From assembly GCA_964495345.1 (NCBI GenBank), contig CAZBVV010000035.1, positions 1 through 15,165 on the forward strand: a stretch of DNA of 15,165 bases. Direction: 5' to 3'. This DNA comes from UBA1081 sp964495345. Its GTDB lineage: Bacteria > Bacillota > Clostridia > Oscillospirales > Acutalibacteraceae. Position numbers and translations under genes: made by a program. Position 1 is the first letter of the stretch, and the number at the start of each line of letters is the position of its first letter. Under the pieces are notes generated by a model. It did no database searches. It was given only the letters and a program-made list of their open reading frames with translations, and was not told the DNA's origin. Of this stretch, positions 1 to 8,090 are shown in pieces.

Positions 1-2
1 AC

Positions 3-3000
3 CTTGAAGCAAACAACAATGCAACTCCTCAGGAAGCAATTGTTATGGCTATCGAAAATATGGTATTCAGTGATGATATCGTTAATATGCTCATTGAACT
101 GGTTTATCCCATGATCGCAAATCTTCTTGGTGAACTTCTTACCGATGCTTTCATTAACAATATGCTTGAAGATGTCTGGGGTTCTCTTGATAACTTAATT
201 AACGGTCTTATCGATAACCCTTCCAGCTGGCTTGCTCTTATTTACGGTACGTTGGCAGAGGAAGCCGGTGTTACGCTTACACCTGCAGGTATGGCATGGA
301 TATGGAATAAGTACGGATATACAACCGATTCTAAGTACAGCTTCTGTGATATGCAGGCAATGCACGATATGCTTAAAGCCGCAAAGGGCGGTAGGACGGA
401 TGATGATTCAGCACATGACACCGATGATTACTATGCAATCGGCTGTCAGTACGACGAGTATTATCTTGACCACTGGAGAGATGTTGACTGGAGTCAGATG
501 GTATGGAACATCAACGGCAGTAAGGATAGGTTCCTTTTAGCTCTTGATGCTGCTCTTGCACCTCTCACTCCCTTGCTTGCAATTCTTTTAGGTGATGCAG
601 AAGCCAACTGGGAAGCAATATCTGGTATATGGCTTGCACTTAATACCGGTGATACTTTCCATCTTTATAATGACGTTCTTGTTCCGCTCTTTGAAACATT
701 AGGCATTTCTATGGATGATGAAGGACTTATAACCGGTTCTCAGTTTGAAGCCAATGCAGAAGCATTGGAGTCTGAAAGCGGCAGAAACGGTACGACCATC
801 GCTACCTTCCTTAATGACGGTATTCTTAATCCTCTTCTTAATTGGATTACTGAAGAATTGCTTGTTGATCCCATTCAGACTGTAATGAATCTTTTGCCCA
901 ACCTTTCCTATTATCTTACATCCGGTGCATTGATGAGCTCAATCAGCGGTATTGAAATTCCTATAAAAATTAACATTGCAGGCGTATCCTCTGCTTCGAT
1001 TACAGTTTATACACTTAATGTTGCGGAACTTCTCGGTGATGCACTTGACTTCCTTACATCTTTACAGGGTGTTATTGATCTTATAAACTTCAGCGTTGAC
1101 ACAGGTAAAGGATTTGTTGGTTACTACAGTGAGGATCCCCAGTACAACTATATGGTTCTTACTCCCGATTCTGAAGGCTTTGACGGCGGTATTTATAATG
1201 TGCCCACAGAAGTAGCATATATGAATGCTTACGGTGCGATGAACCTGTATTCAAGCAGTGAGTATAATGCTGAAGTCAGAGCTATGGATTCTGAGGGTAA
1301 CTTTACCGATTCCGCAGTAAGAAATGTTGTCGGTTACTATAATTCCGAATCGCAAAAAATTGTTGACAGTATGGGCGTAAGAACTGAGCTGTATACGCCG
1401 CTTAAAGAATACTATACTTATGTTGTCAATAATGAGTATTTTGATCCGGACAGCGGTTCGATCGTTAATACTACGTCAACATACAGAGTTCTTGACACTT
1501 CTTACATTCCCGCAGAGTATGCTGACTCTGCACAGCTTGTACAGTCTTATGCTACGATTGAAGAAACTATTGCAATGCCTGCAATTATGGACTATAAGCT
1601 TCAGGCTTGCGGTACACTTACCAATATAACTTCTGCAAGAAACCTTAACGGTACATTCTCGATGACTGACAGAGAAGGTAATACGATTAGCTGGGCAAGC
1701 TCCGTAAGACCATATATCGTTATGCAGGTTACAGACCAGAATGGTACCCATGATTCTTATGGTCTTGTATTCCTCTTCCTTCTTCGTTACATCCTTTCTG
1801 CACTCGGCTACTGCGGATATGAAAACGGTGATTTTGTAAGTGAGTATACACTTCTTGATGCATTCGGTCTTGATGATGAAGCTCTCAGCGATGAGCTTAT
1901 CAGCGGTTTAGGTCTTACACTTGGTGACATTATTTACCATGTATGTCTTAACCCTGATGATATTATTGCTGCATTGTTTGAACTTCTTATCGGCGGTGAG
2001 GAAGGCTCACTCTACTCAACCGAAATCATTAACAATGTAATTACAGTTGTATCAGGTAAGGACTACTCCTACGCTCCTACTACAATGAATACATATGCTG
2101 ACGAAATTCTTTCGGCGGCAGAAGAGTATGATGACTATCAGTACGGTACAGCTGTTCTCTACAATGAGTATTGGTCAGAAGAAGACGGCGAATATGTTGT
2201 TGATAACCTTGACGATATAGTTGAGAATGTTCTTGCAATGCTCAAGATGGACGATATGGATTCACTTTCAGGTCTTCTTGACGGTATGCTTACAGAGTAT
2301 GTATTCAACAATGAAATGGTTACCATGATTGTTAGTATGGTTTACACTCTTCTCGGCAGCATGGAATTTGACATCGGAACAATCCTCAAAGAGATTCTCG
2401 GTGTTGATTATTCTAAACAGTCAATGCTTGATTCTATTGCATATATGTTCAACGATGTTGACTATAGCTCAATTGAAATGTATAAGCAACTGAAATCACA
2501 GATTAGCAATAAAGAATTGGATTATACCGAATATTCATTCTCAAAAGCAACCGTTGACAGAGAAACCGGTGAAATCATAGTTGGTGATTCCTACGACTGG
2601 GGCTTCAACAATCCCGAAGTAACAGCAAAGTGCTCCAATGCTGAAATCTTCCTCAGAGCTCTTTCAGCGGCATTTGGTCCGTTCTCAATTCTCGTTGAGT
2701 ATATATTCATGGGTGAAGATATCAATGTCCTTGATATTGTACATATTCCCATGTATGAAATCTATCATTACGCATGGGTTCCTCTTATGGAGGCTCTCGG
2801 TGCAACTGACGGTCTTATTTCCTTCAAGGATTATTATACATCTGTATTTGCTAATGCCGATGATGTAAACGGTGACGGTATTGAAGGCGGTACTCGTGCA
2901 TTCTATTACTTGCTCCAGCCTATTGTAAGACTTGCGGAAAATCTTGTTGCATCTCCCATTGAAACAGTACTTAACCTCATTCCCAACCTGATATTCGTTC

Positions 3001-3950
3001 TTTCAATCGGCGGTCTTAACAGTATTGTTAATAACATAGCTCACTTTGCATATGTTCTTCTTGATATCCTTGAGCCTGTTGTTGATGTTTATCCTGTTGT
3101 TAACAGTTTGCTCAGCAACCTTAATCTCGGCGGCATTACACTTAACCTGTCACTGCCTCTTGATATTGACCTTAATCAGATTGTTAACGAGCTTCTTGAC
3201 GGTCTTCTCGGTTCTGCGTTAAGCTTTGATATTACAAACAAGAATGTTGTTCTCGGTACACAGACAGTTGAGAAAGAGGTTGATATGCCTGTTTATGATG
3301 CAGCCGGCAATCAGCTTAAAGATGCTGTAACAGGTCTTCCCCTTACAACGAAGGTAATGCAGACTGTAACCGAAGATGTTTATGCTGTTGGTACTCTCAG
3401 CATCGCTCTTCCTTTCCTTGACCTTACAACTCTATGTTCGGGTACAATTCAGGCAAAGACATCAGTTGCCGGTTATCGTTATATCTATCTTAACTCATCC
3501 GGTGGTGCTGATTTCATTACGCTTGTGTTAAGACTTGTAACTGATACCCTGTTCTATAAGGAAAACTGGGAGAATATCACTACTTTCCTTATCGGCTTCT
3601 GTGACCTCGATGATGAAGACGATAATGATGCTCTTCTTATGGAAATTATGATGTACATCCATTCAAAGGCACAGGATGCACGAATGAATGATATTCTTAT
3701 GAGCCTTATCCTTACAATCTATCAGGTTCTTGTTCCTCTTGCAGACAATCTCGGTGCAAGATTTAAGAACGTTGATTTCAGCATTATGGATATGTTTGAT
3801 GATATGGACAATATAGGCGCATATGCAAGTGCTCTTATGGATGCAGGCGAAAGCAAGAGTGAAACACTTTCAGGCTTTGCTAAGATTATCCAGATGATTA
3901 AGGATTTCTTCAACAAAATTGCATTGTTCTTCCAGAACCTTTTTGCATAA
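3..3950 (+). CDS. Giant repetitive, probably extracellular protein (3' part of gene)
   Basis: The reading frame is open to the left edge and no ribosome binding site precedes the first ATG (position 45), so the true start lies upstream and about 1315 residues are visible. I do not recognise a named family. The chain is acidic, rich in Asp/Asn/Tyr/Ser, and built of amphipathic leucine-rich helices alternating with beta-type segments. Counting from the ATG at 45, two long units resemble each other: residues about 5-345 and 750-1056. Examples are DPIQTVMNLLPNL (275) against SPIETVLNLIPNL (970), and VLVPLFETLG (211) against WVPLMEALG (911). A third 'VLVPLADNLG' lies at 1228. The protein ends in a hydrophobic amphipathic tail, FFNKIALFFQNLFA. 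No sortase motif, dockerin or enzyme signature is visible. A terminator follows directly. Surface location is inferred from composition and from the dockerin genes nearby; the signal peptide would lie outside the window. Confidence 0.85.
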   Translation, partial: LEANNNATPQEAIVMAIENMVFSDDIVNMLIELVYPMIANLLGELLTDAFINNMLEDVWGSLDNLINGLIDNPSSWLALIYGTLAEEAGVTLTPAGMAWIWNKYGYTTDSKYSFCDMQAMHDMLKAAKGGRTDDDSAHDTDDYYAIGCQYDEYYLDHWRDVDWSQMVWNINGSKDRFLLALDAALAPLTPLLAILLGDAEANWEAISGIWLALNTGDTFHLYNDVLVPLFETLGISMDDEGLITGSQFEANAEALESESGRNGTTIATFLNDGILNPLLNWITEELLVDPIQTVMNLLPNLSYYLTSGALMSSISGIEIPIKINIAGVSSASITVYTLNVAELLGDALDFLTSLQGVIDLINFSVDTGKGFVGYYSEDPQYNYMVLTPDSEGFDGGIYNVPTEVAYMNAYGAMNLYSSSEYNAEVRAMDSEGNFTDSAVRNVVGYYNSESQKIVDSMGVRTELYTPLKEYYTYVVNNEYFDPDSGSIVNTTSTYRVLDTSYIPAEYADSAQLVQSYATIEETIAMPAIMDYKLQACGTLTNITSARNLNGTFSMTDREGNTISWASSVRPYIVMQVTDQNGTHDSYGLVFLFLLRYILSALGYCGYENGDFVSEYTLLDAFGLDDEALSDELISGLGLTLGDIIYHVCLNPDDIIAALFELLIGGEEGSLYSTEIINNVITVVSGKDYSYAPTTMNTYADEILSAAEEYDDYQYGTAVLYNEYWSEEDGEYVVDNLDDIVENVLAMLKMDDMDSLSGLLDGMLTEYVFNNEMVTMIVSMVYTLLGSMEFDIGTILKEILGVDYSKQSMLDSIAYMFNDVDYSSIEMYKQLKSQISNKELDYTEYSFSKATVDRETGEIIVGDSYDWGFNNPEVTAKCSNAEIFLRALSAAFGPFSILVEYIFMGEDINVLDIVHIPMYEIYHYAWVPLMEALGATDGLISFKDYYTSVFANADDVNGDGIEGGTRAFYYLLQPIVRLAENLVASPIETVLNLIPNLIFVLSIGGLNSIVNNIAHFAYVLLDILEPVVDVYPVVNSLLSNLNLGGITLNLSLPLDIDLNQIVNELLDGLLGSALSFDITNKNVVLGTQTVEKEVDMPVYDAAGNQLKDAVTGLPLTTKVMQTVTEDVYAVGTLSIALPFLDLTTLCSGTIQAKTSVAGYRYIYLNSSGGADFITLVLRLVTDTLFYKENWENITTFLIGFCDLDDEDDNDALLMEIMMYIHSKAQDARMNDILMSLILTIYQVLVPLADNLGARFKNVDFSIMDMFDDMDNIGAYASALMDAGESKSETLSGFAKIIQMIKDFFNKIALFFQNLFA
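57..1079 (+). repeat. Long protein repeat unit A in the giant surface protein
   Basis: This segment (residues about 5-345 from the ATG at 45) shares an ordered series of motifs with 2292-3212: a VF-x3-(I/M)V-x-M start, a 'FLLALDAALAPLTPLLAILLGD' type helix, a 'VPLFETLG' helix and a 'DPIQTVMNLLPNL' helix. The similarity is clear in protein but strongly diverged in DNA, so this is an old duplication. Confidence 0.65.
2292..3212 (+). repeat. Long protein repeat unit B in the giant surface protein
   Basis: This is the second copy of the unit at 57-1079, with the same motifs in the same order (YVFNNEMVTMIVSMV, FLRALSAAFGPFSILVEYI, VPLMEALG, SPIETVLNLIPNL). The offset between matching motifs falls from about 746 to 695 residues along the unit, which shows internal insertions or deletions. 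The linker after unit A carries beta-rich sequence, and a short piece of it (residues about 553-589) resembles residues 1140-1175 after unit B, so the true period may be about 700-750 residues. Confidence 0.6.
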
Positions 3951-3961
3951 AATTAAAATTC

Positions 3962-3990
3962 GGGTGGCACGAAAGTGTCACCCTTTTTTT
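3962..3990 (+). terminator. Rho-independent terminator of the giant gene
   Basis: GGGTGGCAC and GTGTCACCC form a 9-bp stem with one G-U pair. They are closed by a GAAA tetraloop and followed at once by seven T. It begins 11 bases after the stop codon. Confidence 0.96.
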
Positions 3991-4070
3991 CTATATAGGA
4001 AAATGTAAACGGTGCCGTACACTAAGTTTCTTTTTATGCCGTTATTAATTTTATTTGTAAACAATTACTA

Positions 4071-4099
4071 TTGACATATTTTGTTGAATAATTTACAAT
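4071..4099 (+). promoter_or_regulatory. Consensus sigma-A type promoter of the peptidase-dockerin gene
   Basis: TTGACA (4071-4076) and TACAAT (4094-4099) are separated by exactly 17 bases. Transcription would begin near 4106, giving a leader of about 57 bases before the preferred start at 4163. A short dyad, ACAAT-ATA-ATTGT (4095-4107), overlaps the -10 and start point. A direct repeat TTGTTGAAT occurs at 4081 and 4104. Confidence 0.88.
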
Positions 4100-4162
4100 A
4101 TAATTGTTGAATTATGTATGAAAAGACCAGCAAACGGATTATTTTATATAAAGGATATGATT

Positions 4163-6613
4163 ATGTTTACAAAGATAAAAAGATACTTGGCTCTTTTGAT
4201 TGCTCTGGTGATGTGCCTTACCTTTAACACCGTAAACGCATTTGCAACAACAGTTAAAGAGCTTAATAATGATAGTGTTTTTTTGAAACAGCAAACATCA
4301 ATTACCTGTACATTAGCTTCTGCGGCTATGATGCTCCGCAGAACGGCTCTTTGTGCTGATTACACCGAATGGGACAACATTACAGAAAAATCTATTGAAT
4401 CTGAGGCGTGGGTAGACGGTGTGGGACTCCGTTGGAAATTTACAGTCTACGGCATGAGTGTTGATCACGGTTATTTTTTATCATCAAATAAAAAACAGCA
4501 GCTTATTGATCTGCTCAAAATATATCCGCAAGGATTTGTTATTTACAACAGCGGCTCCGGTGGGCAAAAACACGCTGTATTTCTTTGTGATTATGATGAA
4601 GAAAACGATATTTTCTATGCGGCTGACCCTGCAAATTCCGTAACAAGCGGTCGTATACCGCTAAATGACACTTCTATCGCAGGTTCAAACCAAAGTGCAA
4701 AAATCAATAATCTTAATGCATATTGGTTTGTTACAACTCCTGCTGTTACATATGAAAACGGAGAATTTAAAGCCGAAAAAACAGTTGATGTAAATGAGTA
4801 TGACCCAAACAATGATATAACGAAGTATACTGCAACAGAACAGACAGTCAAAGAGTATTACATTGTTACAAGTACCTTGTCAACGGTATTAAGAGAGTAC
4901 CCGAGCGGTAATGCTCAGGCTGTTAAGAATGTCGAAACAGGGGATTTACTCTACATACAGTCATACGGTAATAATAATTACGGTGCAAAATGGTATAAAA
5001 CAGACGAAGGGTATTATATTTTCAGCACTAATATAACATCAGTAGACGAATATTCAGAAAACATAAGCAAGTTCAATCAAACGGCAGTTGATGCTTTCGG
5101 TACATATTCCGCCGCATCAGTTTCCGATTCTTCCGTTGCAGTCAGAATTGATGCAACAGAGGGCAATAATATCGTTTCATATATCAATAACGGAACACAA
5201 ATTTACATCATCAGTAAAGGTTTTAATTCTGCCGGTGCATTATGGCTGAAAACAGAGGACGGATATTATATTAAAGCTTCTGAAACGGAATTTGTATCTT
5301 CTGAAAAAACAGAGAACAGTACGTTAAATACAGAATTTATACCGTTATCAGGTACATATTCTGCTGAGCCTGTTGAAGATGTGTATTATTCAGGTGAATA
5401 TCAGCTTTATAGTGTTACCGCATCTGTTCTTAATGTCAGAAAATCTGCAGTCAACGGTGAGATTATCGGTACATTAAAAAAAGGTGAAAATGTTGAGGTT
5501 TTTGAAATAATTGATGGTTGGGGCAGAATAAAATATAATGATACTGATGCATGGGTATCAGCGGCGTATCTTGTTTTTTTGTCGGAGGGTAGCAGCAATG
5601 TATCGGCATCTGCTCGTATCAGCACGTCAACTGCCGCAATCGGTGAAAAGATAACCTGTTCAGTCGAGAATGAGGGCGATTATCAGTATAAATATTTTAT
5701 TTATTCCTCACAGGGAAATATTATGTGTTCATCAGATGATTATACATCAAAAAAGACGTTTACATATGTTACCGATTCCGAAGGTGAATATTATTTTGGC
5801 GTGGTAATTTACAGCGGTGATGAAATTGTTGGGAATATTTACAGTGCAAATTTTGATGTTTATGCACCTCTTAAAATAAGCGGGCTTTCATGTAATAATA
5901 CGGTCAGTGCTTATGCCGGTGATTTACTTACATGGTCAGTAGTAACATCTTCGGTTTCGTCAGGCGTTAAGTACAATTACAAACTCTATTTTAATGGTAA
6001 CAGTATATATGAATCTGAATCTTCTGTTGCATCATTTTCTTACACTCCGCAAAAAGAGGGCGAATATTATGTTTGCGTTCAGCTATTTGATGATTATTCA
6101 ACCTCTGAAACGGTAACAAGTGAGAAAATCAATGTTGTAAGTCCTATTACAATCAACTCGTTTACACTCGGTGCAACAGCTGTAACTGTCGGTGACGATG
6201 TTTCGGCGGTTGTAGATGCATCAGGCGGTTCAGGAACTTTGCAGTTTTCATTTTGTACATACTTAAATAACGAGGTTGTTTCAAAAACGGCATATTCATC
6301 GGAAAATTCCGTGATTTTGTCGTTTGACGCTCCGGGTGAATATGTTGTAACCTGTTATGTCAAAGATTCAAAAGGTACGGTAGTTAAAGAGTCTGCAACT
6401 GTTATTGCAGACGGTCTGATGTACGGCGATGTTGACTTCAACACGGTTATTACATCTGCCGACGCACGCCTTGTATTAAGACACGCTGCACAGCTTGCAA
6501 CACTTTCGGGGGATGCCTTGAAAGCCGCTGATGTTACCAAAGACGGTAATATTACGTCTGCCGATGCAAGACTGATTCTGAGATGTGCCGCAAATCTTGA
6601 AATTATTGCTTGA
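4163..6613 (+). CDS. Secreted C39-like cysteine peptidase with SH3-like, Ig-like and dockerin modules
   Basis: The 816-residue protein starts with a signal peptide (lysines, hydrophobic core, likely cleavage near VNAFA at 24-28). A Peptidase_C39-like papain-fold domain follows (about 35-192), with Cys49 in QQTSITCTLASAA, His137 in KHAVFLCDYD and Asp155 in AADPAN as the likely triad. Three SH3-like modules (about 229-292, 313-378, 414-473) come next; the third, SVLNVRKSAVNGEIIGTLKKGE, is the most typical. Three Ig/PKD-like modules (about 480-750) and a type I dockerin (755-816) with two calcium-loop/helix repeats ending ADARLVLR and ADARLILR complete it. I chose ATG 4163 because AAAGGA lies 7 bases upstream and the signal peptide then begins correctly; the in-frame ATG at 4118 has no ribosome binding site. 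The protein is probably exported and docked to a cohesin or cell-surface scaffold, where it could cut peptides or cell-wall crosslinks. The target is unknown. Confidence 0.9.
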   Translation: MFTKIKRYLALLIALVMCLTFNTVNAFATTVKELNNDSVFLKQQTSITCTLASAAMMLRRTALCADYTEWDNITEKSIESEAWVDGVGLRWKFTVYGMSVDHGYFLSSNKKQQLIDLLKIYPQGFVIYNSGSGGQKHAVFLCDYDEENDIFYAADPANSVTSGRIPLNDTSIAGSNQSAKINNLNAYWFVTTPAVTYENGEFKAEKTVDVNEYDPNNDITKYTATEQTVKEYYIVTSTLSTVLREYPSGNAQAVKNVETGDLLYIQSYGNNNYGAKWYKTDEGYYIFSTNITSVDEYSENISKFNQTAVDAFGTYSAASVSDSSVAVRIDATEGNNIVSYINNGTQIYIISKGFNSAGALWLKTEDGYYIKASETEFVSSEKTENSTLNTEFIPLSGTYSAEPVEDVYYSGEYQLYSVTASVLNVRKSAVNGEIIGTLKKGENVEVFEIIDGWGRIKYNDTDAWVSAAYLVFLSEGSSNVSASARISTSTAAIGEKITCSVENEGDYQYKYFIYSSQGNIMCSSDDYTSKKTFTYVTDSEGEYYFGVVIYSGDEIVGNIYSANFDVYAPLKISGLSCNNTVSAYAGDLLTWSVVTSSVSSGVKYNYKLYFNGNSIYESESSVASFSYTPQKEGEYYVCVQLFDDYSTSETVTSEKINVVSPITINSFTLGATAVTVGDDVSAVVDASGGSGTLQFSFCTYLNNEVVSKTAYSSENSVILSFDAPGEYVVTCYVKDSKGTVVKESATVIADGLMYGDVDFNTVITSADARLVLRHAAQLATLSGDALKAADVTKDGNITSADARLILRCAANLEIIA

Positions 6614-6642
6614 TTTTTAATATTGATTTAATAATGAGCCTG

Positions 6643-6648
6643 TATAAT
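6643..6648 (+). promoter_or_regulatory. Possible -10 element for the CBS-domain gene
   Basis: TATAAT sits 23 bases before the start codon at 6671. No good -35 hexamer stands 16-18 bases upstream; TTGATT at 6623 is only 14 bases away. No terminator is visible after the preceding stop at 6613, so readthrough from the peptidase gene is also possible. Confidence 0.4.
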
Positions 6649-6670
6649 CTCTTATGGGAGATGAAAATTA

Positions 6671-7120
6671 ATGAATATTGCTTTCTTTTTAAAGCCTAAA
6701 GTTTCGGTTGCTTATTTGTATTCCGATTTCACTTTGCGGCAAGCTCTTGAAAAAATGCGTTATTACGGTTATTCTGCCATTCCGGTTGTCAGCAGAGAGG
6801 GCAGATATATAGGAACGGTCAGCGAGGGTGATTTTCTTTGGTATATGCTGTCATGTTTCGATAACGGCAAAAACGTGGACCAACGGCATATTGAAGAAAT
6901 CCCGCTAAAAAAAATTTTAAGGTCAGATTCATATAAACCTGTTAAAATAACGGCAAATATGGATGAAATGTATAATGTTGCCATAAAGCAGAATTTTGTA
7001 CCTGTTGTTGATGATTTAGGCTCATTCATCGGCATTGTTACAAGAGGTGACATAATAAAATATTTTGCAGATAACACAAAAACAGAGCCGACAGCAGTTA
7101 CGCTTTCGGCTCATATTTAA
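6671..7120 (+). CDS. Small two-CBS-domain protein
   Basis: The 149-residue protein consists almost entirely of a CBS pair: CBS1 at about 10-60 (SAIPVVSREGRYIGTVSEGDFLW) and CBS2 at about 80-133 (VPVVDDLGSFIGIVTRGDIIKYF). Such pairs (Bateman modules) bind adenine nucleotides or S-adenosyl compounds and act as energy or ligand sensors. With no attached catalytic or transport domain, the partner cannot be told from the sequence. It is cytoplasmic, with no signal peptide. GGGAG ends 10 bases before the ATG; the ATG at 6661 is out of frame and meets a stop within 13 codons. The 3' end of the gene contains the terminator of the opposing cysK-like gene. A CBS protein beside a cysteine synthase is suggestive, because CBS domains regulate cystathionine beta-synthase, but a functional link is speculation. 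Confidence 0.9.
   Translation: MNIAFFLKPKVSVAYLYSDFTLRQALEKMRYYGYSAIPVVSREGRYIGTVSEGDFLWYMLSCFDNGKNVDQRHIEEIPLKKILRSDSYKPVKITANMDEMYNVAIKQNFVPVVDDLGSFIGIVTRGDIIKYFADNTKTEPTAVTLSAHI
7077..7112 (-). terminator. Terminator of the cysK-like gene, inside the CBS gene
   Basis: Read on the minus strand, GAGCCGA (7112-7106) pairs perfectly with TCGGCTC (7091-7085) across a 14-base loop. TGTTTTTGTG follows. The T run exists only in the leftward direction. It sits 18 bases past the cysK-like stop and within the last codons of the CBS gene. Confidence 0.65.
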
Positions 7121-7129
7121 CGGTTATGT

Positions 7130-8056
7130 TTAATCAAAAAGGGGAGTGGAGAAATATCGTTCTGCCGTGTCGGGGAGTACGGTGACAACAGTTTTGCCTT
7201 TACCCAGCTTTTTAGCTAATTTTAATGCAGCGGCAACATTAGTTCCGCTTGATATACCGCACATCAGACCTTCTTCTTTGGATAGTGCTTTTGCCGTTCC
7301 GATTGCTTCCTCGTCGGAAATAATACATACATCATCGTAAATGTCCGTATTGAGAATTTTCGGAATCAATCCGTCACCGATACCCATTTGCAGGTGTGTG
7401 CCGATGTTTCCGCCGGCAAGGATTGCGGCGTTTTCAGGTTCAACTGCCCATATTTCGATATCGGGGTTCTGTGCTCTTAATACTTCGCCAATACCTGTTA
7501 TTGTGCCGCCTGTACCTATGCCGGAGCAAAAACCGTGAATAGGCCCTGCCGCCTGCTCAAGTATTTCAAGTGCGGTGCGATGCCTGTGTACCATTGGATT
7601 CGCTTCGTTTTCAAATTGCTGAGGTATAAAAACTCTGCTGTCTTTTGCCGCAAGTTCTTTTGCTGTGGCAACACATTTTTCAATACATTCGCCGATGTTT
7701 CCGTCATCGTGTACAAGGATAACTTCTGCTCCGTAATGCTCAACGAGTTTGCGTCTTTCAATGCTGACAGAATCGGGCATAATAATTTTTGTCTGATAGC
7801 CTTTTACAGCACCAACGAGAGCAAGTCCGATACCCTGATTACCGCTTGTAGGCTCAACAATTATTGTGTCTTTGTTGATTTTGCCCTCTTTTTCGGCAAC
7901 TTCTATCATGTTGTATGCTGTTCTTGTTTTGATTGAGCCGCCAACATTAAGGCCCTCGTATTTTACAAGGATTTCAGCACTGTCATCATCCACCATTTTG
8001 GACAGTCTTATAAGAGGTGTACTGCCCACAGCTTCAAGTATATTATTATATATCAT
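7130..8056 (-). CDS. cysK: Cysteine synthase family protein (O-acetylserine sulfhydrylase-like)
   Basis: The 308-residue protein is of usual length for fold-type II PLP enzymes that make L-cysteine from O-acetylserine and sulfide in the cytoplasm. Visible are the PLP lysine K43 in NVGGSIKTR, the substrate loop TSGNQG (70-75), the phosphate-binding GTGGT (181-185), GISSGTN (267-273), and a C-terminal PDTAERYFST (295-304). Several positions differ from typical CysK: SIKTR in place of SVKDR, NPMVHRHRTALEI (153-165) where CysK has a TTGPEI-type motif, and GIGDGLIP (225-232) where CysK has GIGAGFIP. The enzyme is therefore a variant subgroup and could use another activated substrate, such as O-phosphoserine or another O-acyl amino acid. 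GAGGTG lies 6 bases before the ATG. It has its own consensus promoter and hairpin terminator, so it is probably monocistronic. Family membership is sure; the exact substrate is not. Confidence 0.92.
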   Translation of the reverse strand: MIYNNILEAVGSTPLIRLSKMVDDDSAEILVKYEGLNVGGSIKTRTAYNMIEVAEKEGKINKDTIIVEPTSGNQGIGLALVGAVKGYQTKIIMPDSVSIERRKLVEHYGAEVILVHDDGNIGECIEKCVATAKELAAKDSRVFIPQQFENEANPMVHRHRTALEILEQAAGPIHGFCSGIGTGGTITGIGEVLRAQNPDIEIWAVEPENAAILAGGNIGTHLQMGIGDGLIPKILNTDIYDDVCIISDEEAIGTAKALSKEEGLMCGISSGTNVAAALKLAKKLGKGKTVVTVLPDTAERYFSTPLFD

Positions 8057-8090
8057 ATAACACCTCGGTAAATTAATTGCAGTAAGTTAG

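Noticed and set aside
1476..1751. 91-residue leftward frame inside the giant gene
   Set aside because: It has no Shine-Dalgarno, promoter or domain, and the forward frame is continuous and repeat-structured.
4004..4022. Short dyad ACGG-TG-CCGT in the space after the giant gene's terminator
   Set aside because: It has only 4-bp arms and no T run, and it is far from the promoter. It is too weak to call an operator or terminator.
4118..4162. Upstream in-frame ATG extending the peptidase-dockerin protein by 15 residues
   Set aside because: It has no ribosome binding site, lies only about 12 bases from the predicted transcription start, and puts a charged stretch ahead of an otherwise normal signal peptide. 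ATG 4163 has AAAGGA at good spacing.
7535..7936. 133-residue rightward frame opposite the cysK-like gene, and several shorter frames there
   Set aside because: They are antisense shadows of a well-conserved enzyme, have no ribosome binding site or recognisable domain, and show Cys/Phe-rich composition typical of reverse reading.
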